Origin: Taudactylus pleione | Lineage: Eukaryota > Chordata > Amphibia > Anura > Myobatrachidae | Direction: 5' to 3' | Assembly (NCBI GenBank): GCA_031769625.1 | Contig: JAUIMM010000170.1 | Span: 129,001 to 193,000 of the forward strand | Length of the DNA stretch: 64,000 nt | Part shown: in pieces, positions 29,228 through 38,196 of the stretch | How positions within the stretch are numbered: position 1 is the first letter of the stretch | Layout: the number at the start of each line of letters is the position of its first letter | Position numbers and translations under genes: made by a program | The notes under the pieces: model-generated | Told to the model about the DNA's origin: nothing | Seen by the model: the letters and a program-made list of their open reading frames with translations, nothing else | Database searches by the model: none

Positions 29228-30879
29228 TACAGGGCTTTATTGCGACCTGTGCAGGCTACGCACCCTGAGCGCATGATGTCATGCTGAGAGGGCGGGGCCA
29301 CCAGCGACGGGAATTATCCGGCACTGCAGTGCATTAGTGAGCACTAGTAGACTCTAGCTCTATGTCAGTCTACTGCGCATGTGCAGGTCTTCGGGGGAAA
29401 TGGTGCGGCAGCCATTTTCCCACCGATTTGTCTACTGCGTATGCACAAAACGCTGGGAAAATGGCAGCAGCAACATTTTTCACGGTGATCTGTGCAGCGC
29501 TGGCACTGCCGACGCGGGACCCCGGAGAGAAAAGTATTGAAGAAATAGGTGCAGAGTGTATGGTCTGGGCCTGCCTGACCCAGGGGCCCGTGTACACCGC
29601 GATCTACAGACATATTCAAATCATTTCCACTGCTAAAATGACTTTAGCTGTATGACTGATCTCATGACTTTTCAATGCTGCAATGTTGTCCTTTTGGAGT
29701 TTATAACATTAAAATTACTCTGACTGGCTTAACTAAAAGCACATTATATAGTATTGACTATACTGTATGTACATAAGGCAGGATGTTTCACACTGTAACA
29801 TGCTGTAAAACCTCAGAAAACTGCAGAGGATCACCGCAATACATATGTATCACCATATGCACTAAAAAGGTTCGCGGCAGATATCTGTGATATCCGATGC
29901 GGAGCCTCAGCACAGCAGTCCCATAGAATTCATGGGTCTGCAATGAGCCTCATATGCATCAAGCTCTCAAGCGTAACTTTCCAGAGCTTCTGCACAATAG
30001 GCAACGCCAGCTATAGAATGACGGCGCTGCATATAGGAGCCTGTGGGCTTCTTTACACAAAAGCTCTCCGGTCCCAGAGGCTTGCACATGCGTCGGACGA
30101 TGGCCGCATTAAGACTTCCAGGTCATGACCCCGGCAGTCACTTCTCCGCGGGGGCATGTCAAGTTTTGCAACCAATAATGGGACCTCCAGCTATAACCCA
30201 GACTCGGAGAACCAGCGATTATGGAAGCATAGAACACTACGGCTATATAGTCTTCCATCCCGGAGGTCTCCAGTGTGTGTAATCAGTAGGTAAATATCTA
30301 ACATAATATAAAAGGCGAAGTCCAACCAAAATGAGCCATGCAGTAAATATATTGCTCTTATGGAGCCCATACTCCCTGGCCCGATCTCTTGTTATTTTCC
30401 CCAATTTAATGGTTGTCCGATACACCAAAATGCGTCCAAAAATTCACGATATTTTCTAGCCATTCATCGATCATTTTCTCCAAAAGTAGTGAAGGTGCCT
30501 CATTTGACGACAAATGGTTTGTTGCCAAATTCAACATTTTGGAAATCCGGATTTGTTGATAATTTTTTTGATCAGAATCGGTGACAACAAATCTTCGGCA
30601 AAAGTTGGTGACAAAATCATAGGGCAAAAGTCTGATTTGGCGCAATTGATTGTGGATGTATGGACCTGGCAATTAGAAGATTTCCACTCCAATAATGAAA
30701 TGAATCTGACCCTAAAGATGACCTGTGCCTCATACAGATAAGAGCTGCCACTCCAATCACCACCCTTTCCCAACTATCCTGTGTTGAAACAGCTCCACCT
30801 TGAATCATTGTCCTCCCAGCTACCCTGCAGACCTGATCAGAACCTAATGGTCTTAATCCATTTTTTAATTAATGACTCA
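29228..30879. other. Unassigned DNA with one hairpin repeat
   Basis: No gene is recognised. At about 29359-29490 two similar segments ('tctactgcg..' followed by 'aaatgg.gc.gc') lie in tandem, and gcagccattttccca pairs with tgggaaaatggcagc, giving a short stem-loop typical of small amphibian repeats. The remainder has no clear structure, and its open frames are short and unrelated to known proteins as far as I can tell. Confidence 0.45.
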
Positions 30880-31428
30880 GGCCCTGATTCAGAGCCGGAC
30901 GCTCTGACAGACCGCTCGCTCTGAATCAGGGCCGTCCCTGCTCCTTTTTGGAGCCGCCTCCTGGCCGCGCGCATAGCTGTGGGTGACCACCCACAGCTAT
31001 AGCGAGCGGCCAAAATGATGGTCGCGATGGTCAAGACCATCGCGACCATCGGGCTTGCGACGAGACCCTGTGGTAGGGTCTCGTTGCCGCAAGCCCTAGA
31101 GTGCTTTCGGCTGTATCAGAGCCAAAAGCACCCACTGACATCACTTGTGATGTCAGTGGGGCCCGGCCCCAGATGTTAGGCGTTCCCATGGGAACGTCTC
31201 CGTCTGGGCAGCCATGCCCCCGGCACGCCCACCAAAGGGGGCATGCTGTCACTCACCATCGACAGCACGCCCGCTTTGGTGCGAGACCCATAACGACTGC
31301 TTGGTTGTCGTTACTTGGGTCTCGCGCATGCACACGACGGAGCCGCCTCCGTCGTGCGCATTCGCACTTGGGCAACATCGACCCGCTTGCAAGCGTTCAT
31401 CGCTCGCGAGCGGGTCTGAATCAGGCCC
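30880..31428 (+). mobile_element. Chained-hairpin MITE, family A copy 1
   Basis: This element of about 550 bp starts ggccctgattcagag and ends ctgaatcaggccc. Nearly its whole length is consecutive self-complementary units: a terminal stem (ggccctgattcagag with ctctgaatcagggcc); cacagctat stems; gatggtcgcgatggtc with gaccatcgcgaccatc; a ggcttgcg/cgcaagcc stem enclosing gagaccct/agggtctc; cactgacatcac with gtgatgtcagtg; ggcgttcccatgggaacg; an AAAGGGGGC/GCCCGCTTT stem; a gagaccca...tgggtctc stem; gacggag with ctccgtc; and a terminal gacccgctt/gagcgggtc stem. It has no coding capacity. Target duplication at this copy is unclear. See copies at 33793, 36018 and 56719. Confidence 0.85.
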
Positions 31429-31509
31429 CAAATGTGTATATACTGGTTTGGGGCACCCTTCATCTCCTCCATCTGTTAAAAAATTGGTTCAAGATATACA
31501 GGTCCCTCT

Positions 31510-32118
31510 GGAGCTGATTCAGACCCGCTGGCTATGATGCGAACGCTTGTAGCTCGCCGATATTTGCAATCAGCGCATGCGTATCCATCGCAATGCGCTT
31601 GCGGGAACCAGTGCGAGAGATCGGGATGCGTTTGCTCGCTGCATATAGACTGCCCAGTACAGTGAGTGACAGGAGAGGCCGTTTGTGGGTGGTGACAGGA
31701 GCTGACCACTGGAAACGGGGGAGTGGAGGTGCGAACGCAGGCGTGCCTGAGTGTCTCAATGCCGTTTCAGAGGCGTGCATAATTAAAAGGCAGCGTCATA
31801 GTACACGTCACTTGGTGGGATTTCACTCTGAAGTGATCGCAGTGCTGGCGGCAGGGTATAGGCAACCTTAAGCGCTGCGATCGCATCCGATGGTGCTCGA
31901 TGTACCAATGTTTTCATGCACTTCCAGGAGATGATGTGCACAAGTGGGCGTCTTATGAATGGCTGGTGGGCGTCTGCATACACAAAGTGATCGCATGCCA
32001 AGACATAGTGGGCGTGCTATGCCTTGCCGTGCGATCGCCTGCCTTGCTGGGCACGCGTTGGATTGGCATACGCAGGGTGCGAGCGAACGCATCTAGCGAG
32101 CGGGTCTGCATGAGCTCC
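31510..32118 (+). mobile_element. Family B MITE copy 1 (about 600 bp)
   Basis: The ends are inverted: ggagctgattcagacccgct at left and agcgggtctg..tgagctcc at right. The interior contains landmarks shared with copies at 36594, 50832 and 51796: a gtgacaggag..gccgtttgtg block, gtgcgaacgcaggcg, cgtgcataattaa, a cttccaggagatga block and a gtgggcg-rich segment. There is no coding capacity. Its outer ends resemble those of family A (gattcagaccc), which suggests mobilisation by the same or a related transposase. That is inference. Confidence 0.75.
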
Positions 32119-32395
32119 TCTGGTCCTCATCCAAAGTAAGGAGTTAGGAGGAAGCAGCAGAGAGGTGCTGCAGCAGCTATACCCACCGGCCAGAAGTAAG
32201 AGTTTCAGGTTCCGGGGGAAGAGCCCGCAGTGACTACCCTGCTACAACTGGGGGGCACTGCCATGGTGTGCAGATGGCACTTACAGTCGGAGAGTGGTGA
32301 AGTGGCACCAGTAGGAGGGGTTAGTACCAGCAGGTTACTGAGGGTAAGAGGAGGTACCTATTCCCATTGTGGTATCTTGCCTATCAGTCACGTAC

Positions 32396-32666
32396 CTGAA
32401 TGCGTTTGCTCCACTGGCACAAACCATTCCCGGAACACGGCATACGACAGGAAGTATGTGGCGAATGAGTGGCAGTCTCTGAACATGAGGGCAAAGCACC
32501 CTTTATACAGGCCAAAGAATCCTTCCTCCCTCACTATTGTCAGCAGACAGTGGACAGGGCCTGTGTACTTTGGTCGAGCCAAGAGAGAGCAGGTGCTTGG
32601 ATGGTGAGGCGACACTTGTGTCTGTAGACGGACCTTCGCCATGTCGGCAGGAGACGACACCAACAC
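32396..32666 (-). CDS. SLC25A47 exon 5 (second carrier repeat)
   Basis: Exon of a mitochondrial inner-membrane carrier, read right to left. A tatttctag acceptor precedes GTG at 32666, and the donor after 32396 is ttcag|gtacgtga. The exon has 90 codons plus one base (phase 1 exit). It encodes the start of repeat 2 with the carrier signature SSPADMAKVRLQTQ, then KYTGPVHC, then REEGFFGLYKG, and RDCHSFATYFLSYAVFREW at the end. The GLYKG..AL..RD.HSFATYFLSYAV segment is what I recall from SLC25A47 rather than SLC25A45 or A48. The protein is expected to be a six-helix inner-membrane transporter, liver-enriched in mammals, with a debated substrate. The exit phase demands a further exon encoding repeat 3, which I do not see in the window. 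Confidence 0.93.
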
Positions 32667-32736
32667 CTAGAAATAGAGAATTCATGGCAGCTGAGATTAT
32701 CTCACCTGGCATATATAGTGGGAAATTAAAACAGGA

Positions 32737-32857
32737 TGGGTGGAGCTTATAGGAGGGGTGGATCTTATAGGAGGGGTGGATCTTATAGGAGGGGTGGATC
32801 TTATAGGAGGGGTGGATCTTATAGGAGGGGTGGAGCTTATAGCAGGGGTGGAGCTTG
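32737..32857. repeat. 18-bp minisatellite in SLC25A47 intron 4, about 6.5 copies
   Basis: The unit is gaggggtggatcttatag with a few agcttatag variants, head to tail. It lies about 70-190 bases upstream of the exon 5 acceptor in the gene's sense, close to where a branch point would be expected. Copies are nearly identical, so copy number could vary between individuals. Confidence 0.93.
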
Positions 32858-33577
32858 ACCAATATAAATGAAGGCTGTGTAGATCGCCACCACCCTTCAG
32901 ACAAGTGAAGTGTGTCTGAGCACATCCATGACAATTACAGTACCCCAATCACCCAGTTATCCCTGTGTACCTCGGCTATATATCTTTGAATAGAAGCATG
33001 AAGCATGCACGGATTCACCCATATACAGAGTTTGTATGTTTCTCCAAATGCGACTGCCTCTACGTTCTATGAGCTTGCCCTGCGCGTATTCATGCAGGAT
33101 ACGGTCTGCGAACGTCTGTACACTGCATTCTGCATCAGCCCAGCTGTTGTAAAAGTGTGTGCACCGCCTATGCAGAGTGGAGGCAGCCATTTTGTGAAGT
33201 AACACATTTTCATGGGAATGCTCCCTATGAATTCAAAATTCCTACTGAACTTTGGCTTCACTCCACAAAATGGCTGCTTCATCGCTGTCCCAAGTTGCTG
33301 GCAGCAATATTGGTTGCAACATGAAATATCAGAGATCAAGGAAGGCAACCCCAGGGCAATGGTACCACTAAGCAAAACTAGGTGGTCAGGGTTTAGGGCC
33401 ACAGAAAACATCCACTCTCTGCAGGCCGCTGGCATAATGAGGGCAGCTTCTGACATCTGAGGCTGCCAGCTGCCACACCTTAACATTGGTAATGGGCCGG
33501 GAGTGTGGTGCTGGGCAATGATGTCACAGCGCTGCGCCACACTTTCAAGAGGAGAATAAGCCCTCTTACCACACAAA
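32858..33577. other. Intron 4 DNA with a small hairpin repeat
   Basis: No exon or named transposon is seen. At about 33178-33285, gcagccattttgtg is inverted as cacaaaatggctgc, forming a stem of about 14 bp around an 80-base loop. This resembles the stem at 29.4 kb and is probably an old MITE. Otherwise unassigned. Confidence 0.45.
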
Positions 33578-33746
33578 GGGGGAGCTGTATCAAACCTAAA
33601 GTGAGCAAGTGAAGATGTTGCCCATAGCAACCAAACAGCTCCTACCTGTAATTTATCAAGTACAGTCTATAAAATGATAGGTAAAAGCTGATTGGTTGCA
33701 CTTGCTATGGGTGACTTCTCCACCTGTCCATCGATACATCTCTCTC
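33578..33746. mobile_element. Hairpin MITE with 'gttgcccatagcaacc' arms
   Basis: The ends are inverted: gggggagctgtatc at left and gatacatctctctc at right. Inside, gatgttgcccatagcaacc faces ggttgcacttgctatgg, and agctcctacc faces ggtaaaagct, so the whole element folds back. This fold-back repeat type is, in my experience, widespread in frog genomes. It has no coding capacity. A relative is at 44987. Confidence 0.7.
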
Positions 33747-33792
33747 ATACCAATCATCTCCTAACTGCCATTTTTCAAACACAGGGGTCTAT

Positions 33793-34324
33793 GGCCCTGA
33801 TTCAGAGCCGGACGCTCTGAATCAGGGCCCTCCTCCATTAAAATGGAGCGTCCTCCTGGACGCTCGTATAGCTGTGGGTCACCACCTACAGCATATACGA
33901 GCGTGCAAAAAGATGGTCGCAATGGTCTTGACCATCGCGACCATCGGACTTGCGAGGGAAACCCTGCGGTCGGGTTTCCCAGCCGCAAGGCCAGGAGTGA
34001 TTTTGGCTCTATCAGAGCCAAAATCACTCCCACTGACATCACTAGTGATGTCAGTGGGGCTGGCTTCAGACGGTAGGCGTTCCCATGGGAACGCCTCCGT
34101 CTGGCAGGCACGCCCCCGGCACGGCCACCAAAGGGGGCGTGCTGTCAATCAACATCGACAGCATGCCCCCTTTGGTGAGAGACCCCGAGCGATGGAAAGC
34201 CCGTCGCTCGCCGGGTCTCGCGCATGCGCATGACGGAGCTCCCTCCGTCGTGCGCATGCGCAGTGGGGAACATCGACCCACTTGCGAGCGTACTGCCGCT
34301 CGCGAGTGGGTCTGAATGACCGCC
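33793..34324 (+). mobile_element. Chained-hairpin MITE, family A copy 2
   Basis: This is the clearest copy. It is flanked by the 3-bp duplication tat (33790-33792 and 34325-34327). Hairpins follow one another almost without gaps: ggccctgattcagagc/gctctgaatcagggcc (33793-33829); acgctcgtata/tatacgagcgt; gatggtcgcaatggtc/gaccatcgcgaccatc; cttgcgagggaaaccc/gggtttcccagccgcaag; gagtgattttggctct/agagccaaaatcactc; cccactgacatcact/agtgatgtcagtggg; cagacg..ggcgttccc/gggaacgcc..cgtctg; gcacgcccc and gggggcgtgctgtc stems; gagaccccgagcga/tcgctcgccgggtctc; cgcatgcgcatgacggag/ctccgtcgtgcgcatgcg; gacccacttgcgagcg/cgctcgcgagtgggtc. It has no coding capacity. It is inserted into the left terminal repeat of an older MITE. 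Confidence 0.9.
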
Positions 34325-34506
34325 TATGTATTAAGCAGTGATAAGTGACAGTGAAAAGTGATAAGAAAGTGATAAGGTGCCAGCCAATCAGCTCCCAACT
34401 GTCATTTTTCAAACACAGCCTGTGAGATGACAGTTAGAAGCTGATTGGCTGGCACTTATCACAGACTTATCAGTTTTCACTCTGTCACTTATCACTGCTT
34501 AGTACA

Positions 34507-34784
34507 CAGGCCCGCCAAGAGCCATGGGGGCCCCCGGTAATAGGGGGCGTGGCCTAATAGCGGGAGGCGTGGCTACGCCCCCTTGACAATAGAAAAAAAA
34601 AAGCTCGGCGCAAAGCCAGGAGTGTGATCGCTCCCCCGCACAGGCATAGGAGACTGCTGTGGCTGCTCCTCAGCAGCCATGAGCTGTCTCCACTGCAGCT
34701 CAGCCCTGGGCCCCCGCCGGGCCCCTCAGGAAGCCCGGGCCCCGGTAATCTTTACCCGCTCCCCCCCCCCTCTCGGCGCCCCTG
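34507..34784. mobile_element. hAT-type MITE with perfect 8-bp target duplication
   Basis: The element starts caggcccgcc and ends ggcgcccctg. It is flanked on both sides by ttagtaca (34499-34506 and 34785-34792). The interior is GC-rich with a run of about ten C near its right end and an 'ggcgtggc..acgccccctt' segment. The 8-bp duplication identifies hAT-type mobilisation. It is inserted into the right terminal repeat of the fold-back MITE at 33785-34799. Confidence 0.85.
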
Positions 34785-34952
34785 TTAGTACATAGACCCC
34801 ACAGCCTGTAACGTAATAGTTAGGAGCTGATTGGTTTGTACTTTTATCTCTCTCCACGGCTCAGTACATCTCCTCCAATCTAAGATGGAGTGATCAGGTG
34901 TCTGGGGGGCTGACCATAGGTGTCCCTTGTCCTGTATATCAGACTTCAGACT

Positions 34953-35369
34953 GGGCGGGATGTACTAAAGTGAAAAATGTGGTAAAATACCTGAAAATGC
35001 TCCACATTTCTCAGATGTACTAAGCACCAGAATGCGACGCGTCCCGGTGGGTAACTCCATCTTCAGATGGCGTTACCCAATAGAAGCCTATGAGCTTCTT
35101 ATTGGGACACCCTCAGGGAAATCCAATCGGATCCCTCACATCTCTCCCTGCAGCGCATTCGCAGAAGGACTCCAGAGAGACTTCTGGGTGTTAAACCTGG
35201 AAGTCCCTTTGCCCGGGGGCATCGCAAAGGACGCTCTTATCGGGAGTACTGTCCTTTGCGATGCATATCGCATTTCTAAGCACATACCGCATCAATCAAC
35301 CGCGGTATGTACCCGATGAGAGGCAGGATGTACCGCATTGCGGATGCGATGCTTAGTACTTCCCGTCCT
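34953..35369. mobile_element. Family C MITE copy 1, hairpin-rich
   Basis: The ends are inverted: gggcgggatgtactaa at left and ttagtacttcccgtcc at right. The interior again consists of stems: gggtaactccatcttcagat with atggcgttaccc; aagcctatgagctt; gcatcgcaaaggac with gtcctttgcgatgc; cataccgc with gcggtatg. No coding capacity is seen. Fragments related to it occur at 37151 and 63187. It lies in SLC25A47 intron 4. Confidence 0.75.
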
Positions 35370-35517
35370 TTCTGTTTAACAACCTTACAGGTGACAGAGC
35401 ATCCATATGAATCTGCGGCAGGTGCTGTCACTGGCCATAGGTAATACTGATAGGCACGTTTGGCTGCCACAAGCAATTGATATATAATAGAGGTAATTGT
35501 GAGAAGATGACAAGTAC

Positions 35518-35700
35518 CTGTACTGCGCCAGCTGCGTAACCAGACAGGAAAATATCCAGCTTTGATGGTCTGACGTTCGACGTGCCATATTTCAGCTTGC
35601 ACAGATTATGCAGACAATTTCTCTGCACCCCAAACACGACGGACGAGCTGACCGACACGGTAGAAATGGGCATTGACATCCCTTTGAAAAATCCAGACAC
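35518..35700 (-). CDS. SLC25A47 exon 4
   Basis: The exon has 61 codons, phase 0 at both ends. In gene sense the acceptor is ttacaaag before GTG at 35700 and the donor after 35518 is cag|gtactt. The product begins VSGFFKGMSMPISTVSVSSS, the end of carrier repeat 1 (helix 2). It continues with an RNCLHNLCKLKYG loop and ends with PSKLDIFLSGYAAGAVQ, the start of helix 3. In my recollection the human protein has GFYRGLSLPV, CRLRYG and LSGCASG at the matching places. Length and order match the family. Intron 3, between this exon and exon 3, is only 77 bases. Confidence 0.94.
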
Positions 35701-35777
35701 CTTTGTAAGACAAGAAGCAATAAGCGGTAGGCGGGAGACATTACTTACAGCGCACATAGGTAGAAGGCGTCACTTAC

Positions 35778-35849
35778 TCTCTCCACTTTGTAGGTAGAGT
35801 GAATACAGTGCCAGATCCCAGTGTAGCGCCTCTGCGTCTGAATTCGTAC
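35778..35849 (-). CDS. SLC25A47 exon 3
   Basis: A 24-codon exon, phase 0 at both ends. In gene sense the acceptor is ccaccctag before GTA at 35849, and the donor is gagaga|gtaagtga. The product is VRIQTQRRYTGIWHCIHSTY followed by KVER. It continues directly from PLDTVK of exon 2 and is the matrix loop and helix of carrier repeat 1. Human SLC25A47 as I recall has VRIQT.PKYTGIWHCVRDTY here, the best single match for assigning the gene. It has no ATG, so a simple ORF search misses it. Confidence 0.95.
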
Positions 35850-36017
35850 CTAGGGTGGAAAACGGAGACTCAGTATTCGCAGTATGTTCATGTGGCTACA
35901 GTACAGATTGTTTAGGAAAAAGCTACACATGGATTCAGGGGATGGGCTGACCAGTGACCGCTGCAGCCCTATTTTCAAAGAAATCCCCACAGATCTATAG
36001 CACATCGAATGCACTAG

Positions 36018-36566
36018 GGCCCTGATTCAGACCCACTCGCAAGCGGCTGTCCGCTCGCAAGTGGGTCAATGTTGTGCACTGCGCATGCGCACGACGGCGG
36101 GAGCTCCGTCGTGCGCATGCGCCAGACGCGACGAGCGAAGGACTTTCCTTCGCTCGTTGTGTCTGATCAAAGGGGGCGTGCTGTTGATGTTGATTGACAG
36201 CACGCCCCCTTTGGTGGGCGTGCCGGGGGCGTGCCTCCCTGACGGGGGCGTTCCCAAGGGAACGCCTACCGTCAGAAGCCGACCCACTGACATCACTAGT
36301 GATGTCAGTGGGAGTGATTTTGGCTCTGATAGAGCCAAAATCACTCCGGGCCTTGCGGCTGAAAAACTCAACCGCAGGCTCCGGCTCGCAGTGGCGATGG
36401 TCGCGATGGTCAAGACCATCGCGGCCATCAAACTGCACGCTCGTATAGGCTGTGGGTGGTGACCCACAGCTATACGAGCGTCCAGGAGGACGCTCCATAA
36501 TTATGGAGGGCGGCCCTCATTCAGAGCGTGCGCTCTGCTCAGAGCGTACGGCTCTGAATGAGGGCC
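36018..36566 (-). mobile_element. Chained-hairpin MITE, family A copy 3 (inverted)
   Basis: Same order of hairpins as the copy at 33793, but in reverse orientation. It is flanked by the 3-bp duplication tag (36015-36017 and 36567-36569). The terminal stem is ggccctcattcagagc/gctctgaatgagggcc, so one base pair differs from copies 1 and 2 in both arms at once. The cccactgacatcact/agtgatgtcagtggg palindrome is unchanged. The stem next to the AAAGGGGGCG hairpin reads agcgaagga/tccttcgct, different from the other copies but again self-paired. The stem containing the cttgcgg arm has partly decayed. It occupies a third of SLC25A47 intron 2. Confidence 0.88.
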
Positions 36567-36593
36567 TAGGTGCCATATTCCAAATTGACGCCA

Positions 36594-37121
36594 TGGGATG
36601 CGATCGCTCGCCAAGGCATAAGCACACCCACTTTGGCTGTGCGAGCGATCGCTCTGTGTATGCAGATGCCCATTAGAGTATGCAGAGACGCCCACTAGCG
36701 CACGTCATCTCCAGGAAGTGTCTATAAACATTGGTACATCGAGCACCATCGGAAGCTAACGCAGCGCTTGTGATTGCCTTACCCTACCGCAATCACTGCG
36801 AGGACTTCAGTGTAAAAAACAGGCAAGTGCCGTGTACCATGACGCTGCCTGTTAATTATACATGCCTTAAAACGGCGTTGAAACACTCAGGCACACCTGC
36901 GTTCACACCTCCACTCCCCCGTTTTTAATGGACTGTCCCTGTTACCACCCACAAACAGCCTCTCCTGTCACTCACTCTGCTGGGCTGTCTTTGCTGGGCG
37001 AGCAGGCAGTATGCGATCGGAATGAGTAGTTTGCGGCACGCGCACTGTGATGCGTGCGCGTACGCAGACCTCGGGCCGCTTGCGAGCGCACAACGCTTGC
37101 GACCAGGTCTGAATCAGGCCC
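36594..37121 (-). mobile_element. Family B MITE copy 2 (inverted, left end truncated)
   Basis: Reverse-orientation relative of the element at 31510: gatcgctcgcc, ggtacatcgagcaccatcgg, taattatacatgcc, cgcctgcgttc-like and cacaaac..cctctcctgtcactca blocks occur in the opposite order. The right end is the family terminus ggtctgaatcaggccc. The left terminal repeat is missing, so this copy is truncated. It starts about 27 bases from family A copy 3. Confidence 0.7.
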
Positions 37122-37150
37122 TTCATTTCTCTCCACTGTATCTCTCTCCA

Positions 37151-37400
37151 AGGGCAGGATGCACCAATATCAGAAATGTGGTGAAACCCCCAAAATTGGC
37201 ATTTTGGGGGGTTTAACCGCATTTCCCGCATGCACCAAGCCCCGAAATGCGATACATTCCGGGACCTGGATGCGGTGGGCAATGCCATCTACAGATTCGT
37301 GACGCCCCCCTGAGATGGATCCAATCGGATCCCTCCCTGCACCCCCCATGGCAGGCGTAGAAGGACGCCAGTGGGACTTCTGGGTAATAGACACGGAAGC
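37151..37400. mobile_element. Family C MITE fragment
   Basis: Starts agggcaggatgcaccaa and contains a gaaacccccaaaattggc stem with attttggggggtttaacc. It then shares the 'ccaatcggatccctc' and 'gaaggac..gacttctgggt' segments with the element at 34953. The right terminal repeat is not found, so the copy is partial and its right limit is approximate. Confidence 0.55.
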
Positions 37401-37551
37401 CCCTCACTCGCAAATAACAGCTCTTACTGAGAGAGAGGTTGGGGTAACTTATTTTCATTGTAAGTTCGGGTGAAGCATTCAGTCTGACCAGGGCAGGGCA
37501 CACAGCTGTATAAGGAACAGACAGACATACATCAGGAGATTATTTATATAC

Positions 37552-37595
37552 CTTTACTGTGTCCAGGGGGTATCCCACCATGACTCCGCAAGCCC
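37552..37595 (-). CDS. SLC25A47 exon 2 (first carrier signature)
   Basis: A 44-base exon. In gene sense the acceptor is acattgcag before GGGCT at 37595, and the donor is gtaaag|gtatata. Joined to the single base carried from exon 1 it encodes GACGVMVGYPLDTVK. PLDTVK is the canonical P-x-D/E-x-x-K/R motif ending helix 1 of mitochondrial carriers, where the proline makes the kink and the Asp/Lys pair forms the matrix salt-bridge network. Entry phase 1 and exit phase 0 agree with exons 1 and 3. The exon is too short for an ORF search and was found from the protein match and splice sites. Confidence 0.93.
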
Positions 37596-38041
37596 CTGCA
37601 ATGTAGATATGAAGGTTTTAGTAAGAAATGGTGTTAACACAGCGGCACAGTCTGCTGTACGTAGGAGGTCCCTTTAGCTCAGCTTCAGTACCTATGATTT
37701 GGGGCCCATTTAATTAATGATCACATACTCAATGTGATCTGGGAACAACATTAGCGCCCGAAATTGCGTTGCAGTATGTGATAATAGTGCTGGAATGTAT
37801 CAAATAGCACATGCAGGGACAGGACCCCCGAAAGGACCCCAACCCTGCAATGTGCTCGGAGTGAGCTGAAAGCATCCGTGTTGTGAAGTGTAGACCATAG
37901 GCCACAGCAGCGCAGCGCAGCACAATCTTTAGCTTTATCTGACAGCTGTGCAACCCCCATAGAAACCTGCTGTCGGAAAAGGAGGTACAGCAGCAAATAT
38001 TAGAGATAATCTGCAGCAATAATACATCAGGGGAATACTTA
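37596..38041. other. Start of the DIRS-side part of intron 1, nothing recognised
   Basis: About 450 bases of intron 1 between exon 2 and the left end of the DIRS element. No exon or clear repeat is seen. Confidence 0.5.
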
Positions 38042-38196
38042 ATTTCTACTTCAGGGTCCATAGGGTATCCACAGGATACCTTGGGGTATAGGTGTGACGT
38101 CAGTCATCGGGCACCATAGAGTTAAGCTTTCAGCCTCCCAGGATGCACTAGGGTCCCCCTCCTATACCCCGCCCCCGAGCCAAGGCATCTCAGTTT
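38042..38196 (+). repeat. DIRS left inverted terminal repeat
   Basis: Begins atttctacttcagggtcc and ends aaggcatctcagttt. It is the reverse complement of 43714-43866 with few differences (for example gacgtcagtc here against gacgttagtc in the other). It lacks the roughly 36-base outer extension present on the right repeat. Confidence 0.9.

Larger units (their letters stand above)
33785..34799. mobile_element. Fold-back MITE, itself interrupted twice
   Basis: Ignoring two insertions, the left end reads gggtctatgtattaagcag and the right end ctgcttagtacatagaccc, a near-perfect terminal inverted repeat. The arms continue inward through gtgataagtgacagtg and cactctgtcacttatcac to a centre with gccaatcagc and gctgattggc. 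It is flanked by the 5-bp duplication cacag (33780-33784 and 34800-34804). The left terminal repeat is split by the family A element at 33793-34324. The right one is split by the hAT MITE at 34507-34784. Its own sequence is therefore 33785-33792, 34325-34506 and 34785-34799, less the duplicated target bases. Confidence 0.8.
33747..34876. mobile_element. Outermost MITE of a nest, split by later insertions
   Basis: The left half (33747-33784) carries accaatcatctcctaactg. The right half (34800-34876) carries agttaggagctgattggt. These are arms of one fold-back element. About 1 kb of younger transposons separates them: the element at 33785-34799, which itself holds two further insertions. The halves are flanked by the cacag duplication described under that element. 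The outer ends are less certain than the inner break. Confidence 0.6.

Noticed and set aside
30880..31428. MicroRNA genes suggested by the many stable stem-loops
   Set aside because: The stems occur in transposon copies of one family; no evidence of processing, so not called as ncRNA.
32503..32934. 143-residue minus-strand frame overlapping exon 5
   Set aside because: It runs through the 18-bp minisatellite and lies in a different frame from the carrier exon.
34741..34775. Long C run as a regulatory or quadruplex element
   Set aside because: It lies inside a hAT MITE interior and has no further support.
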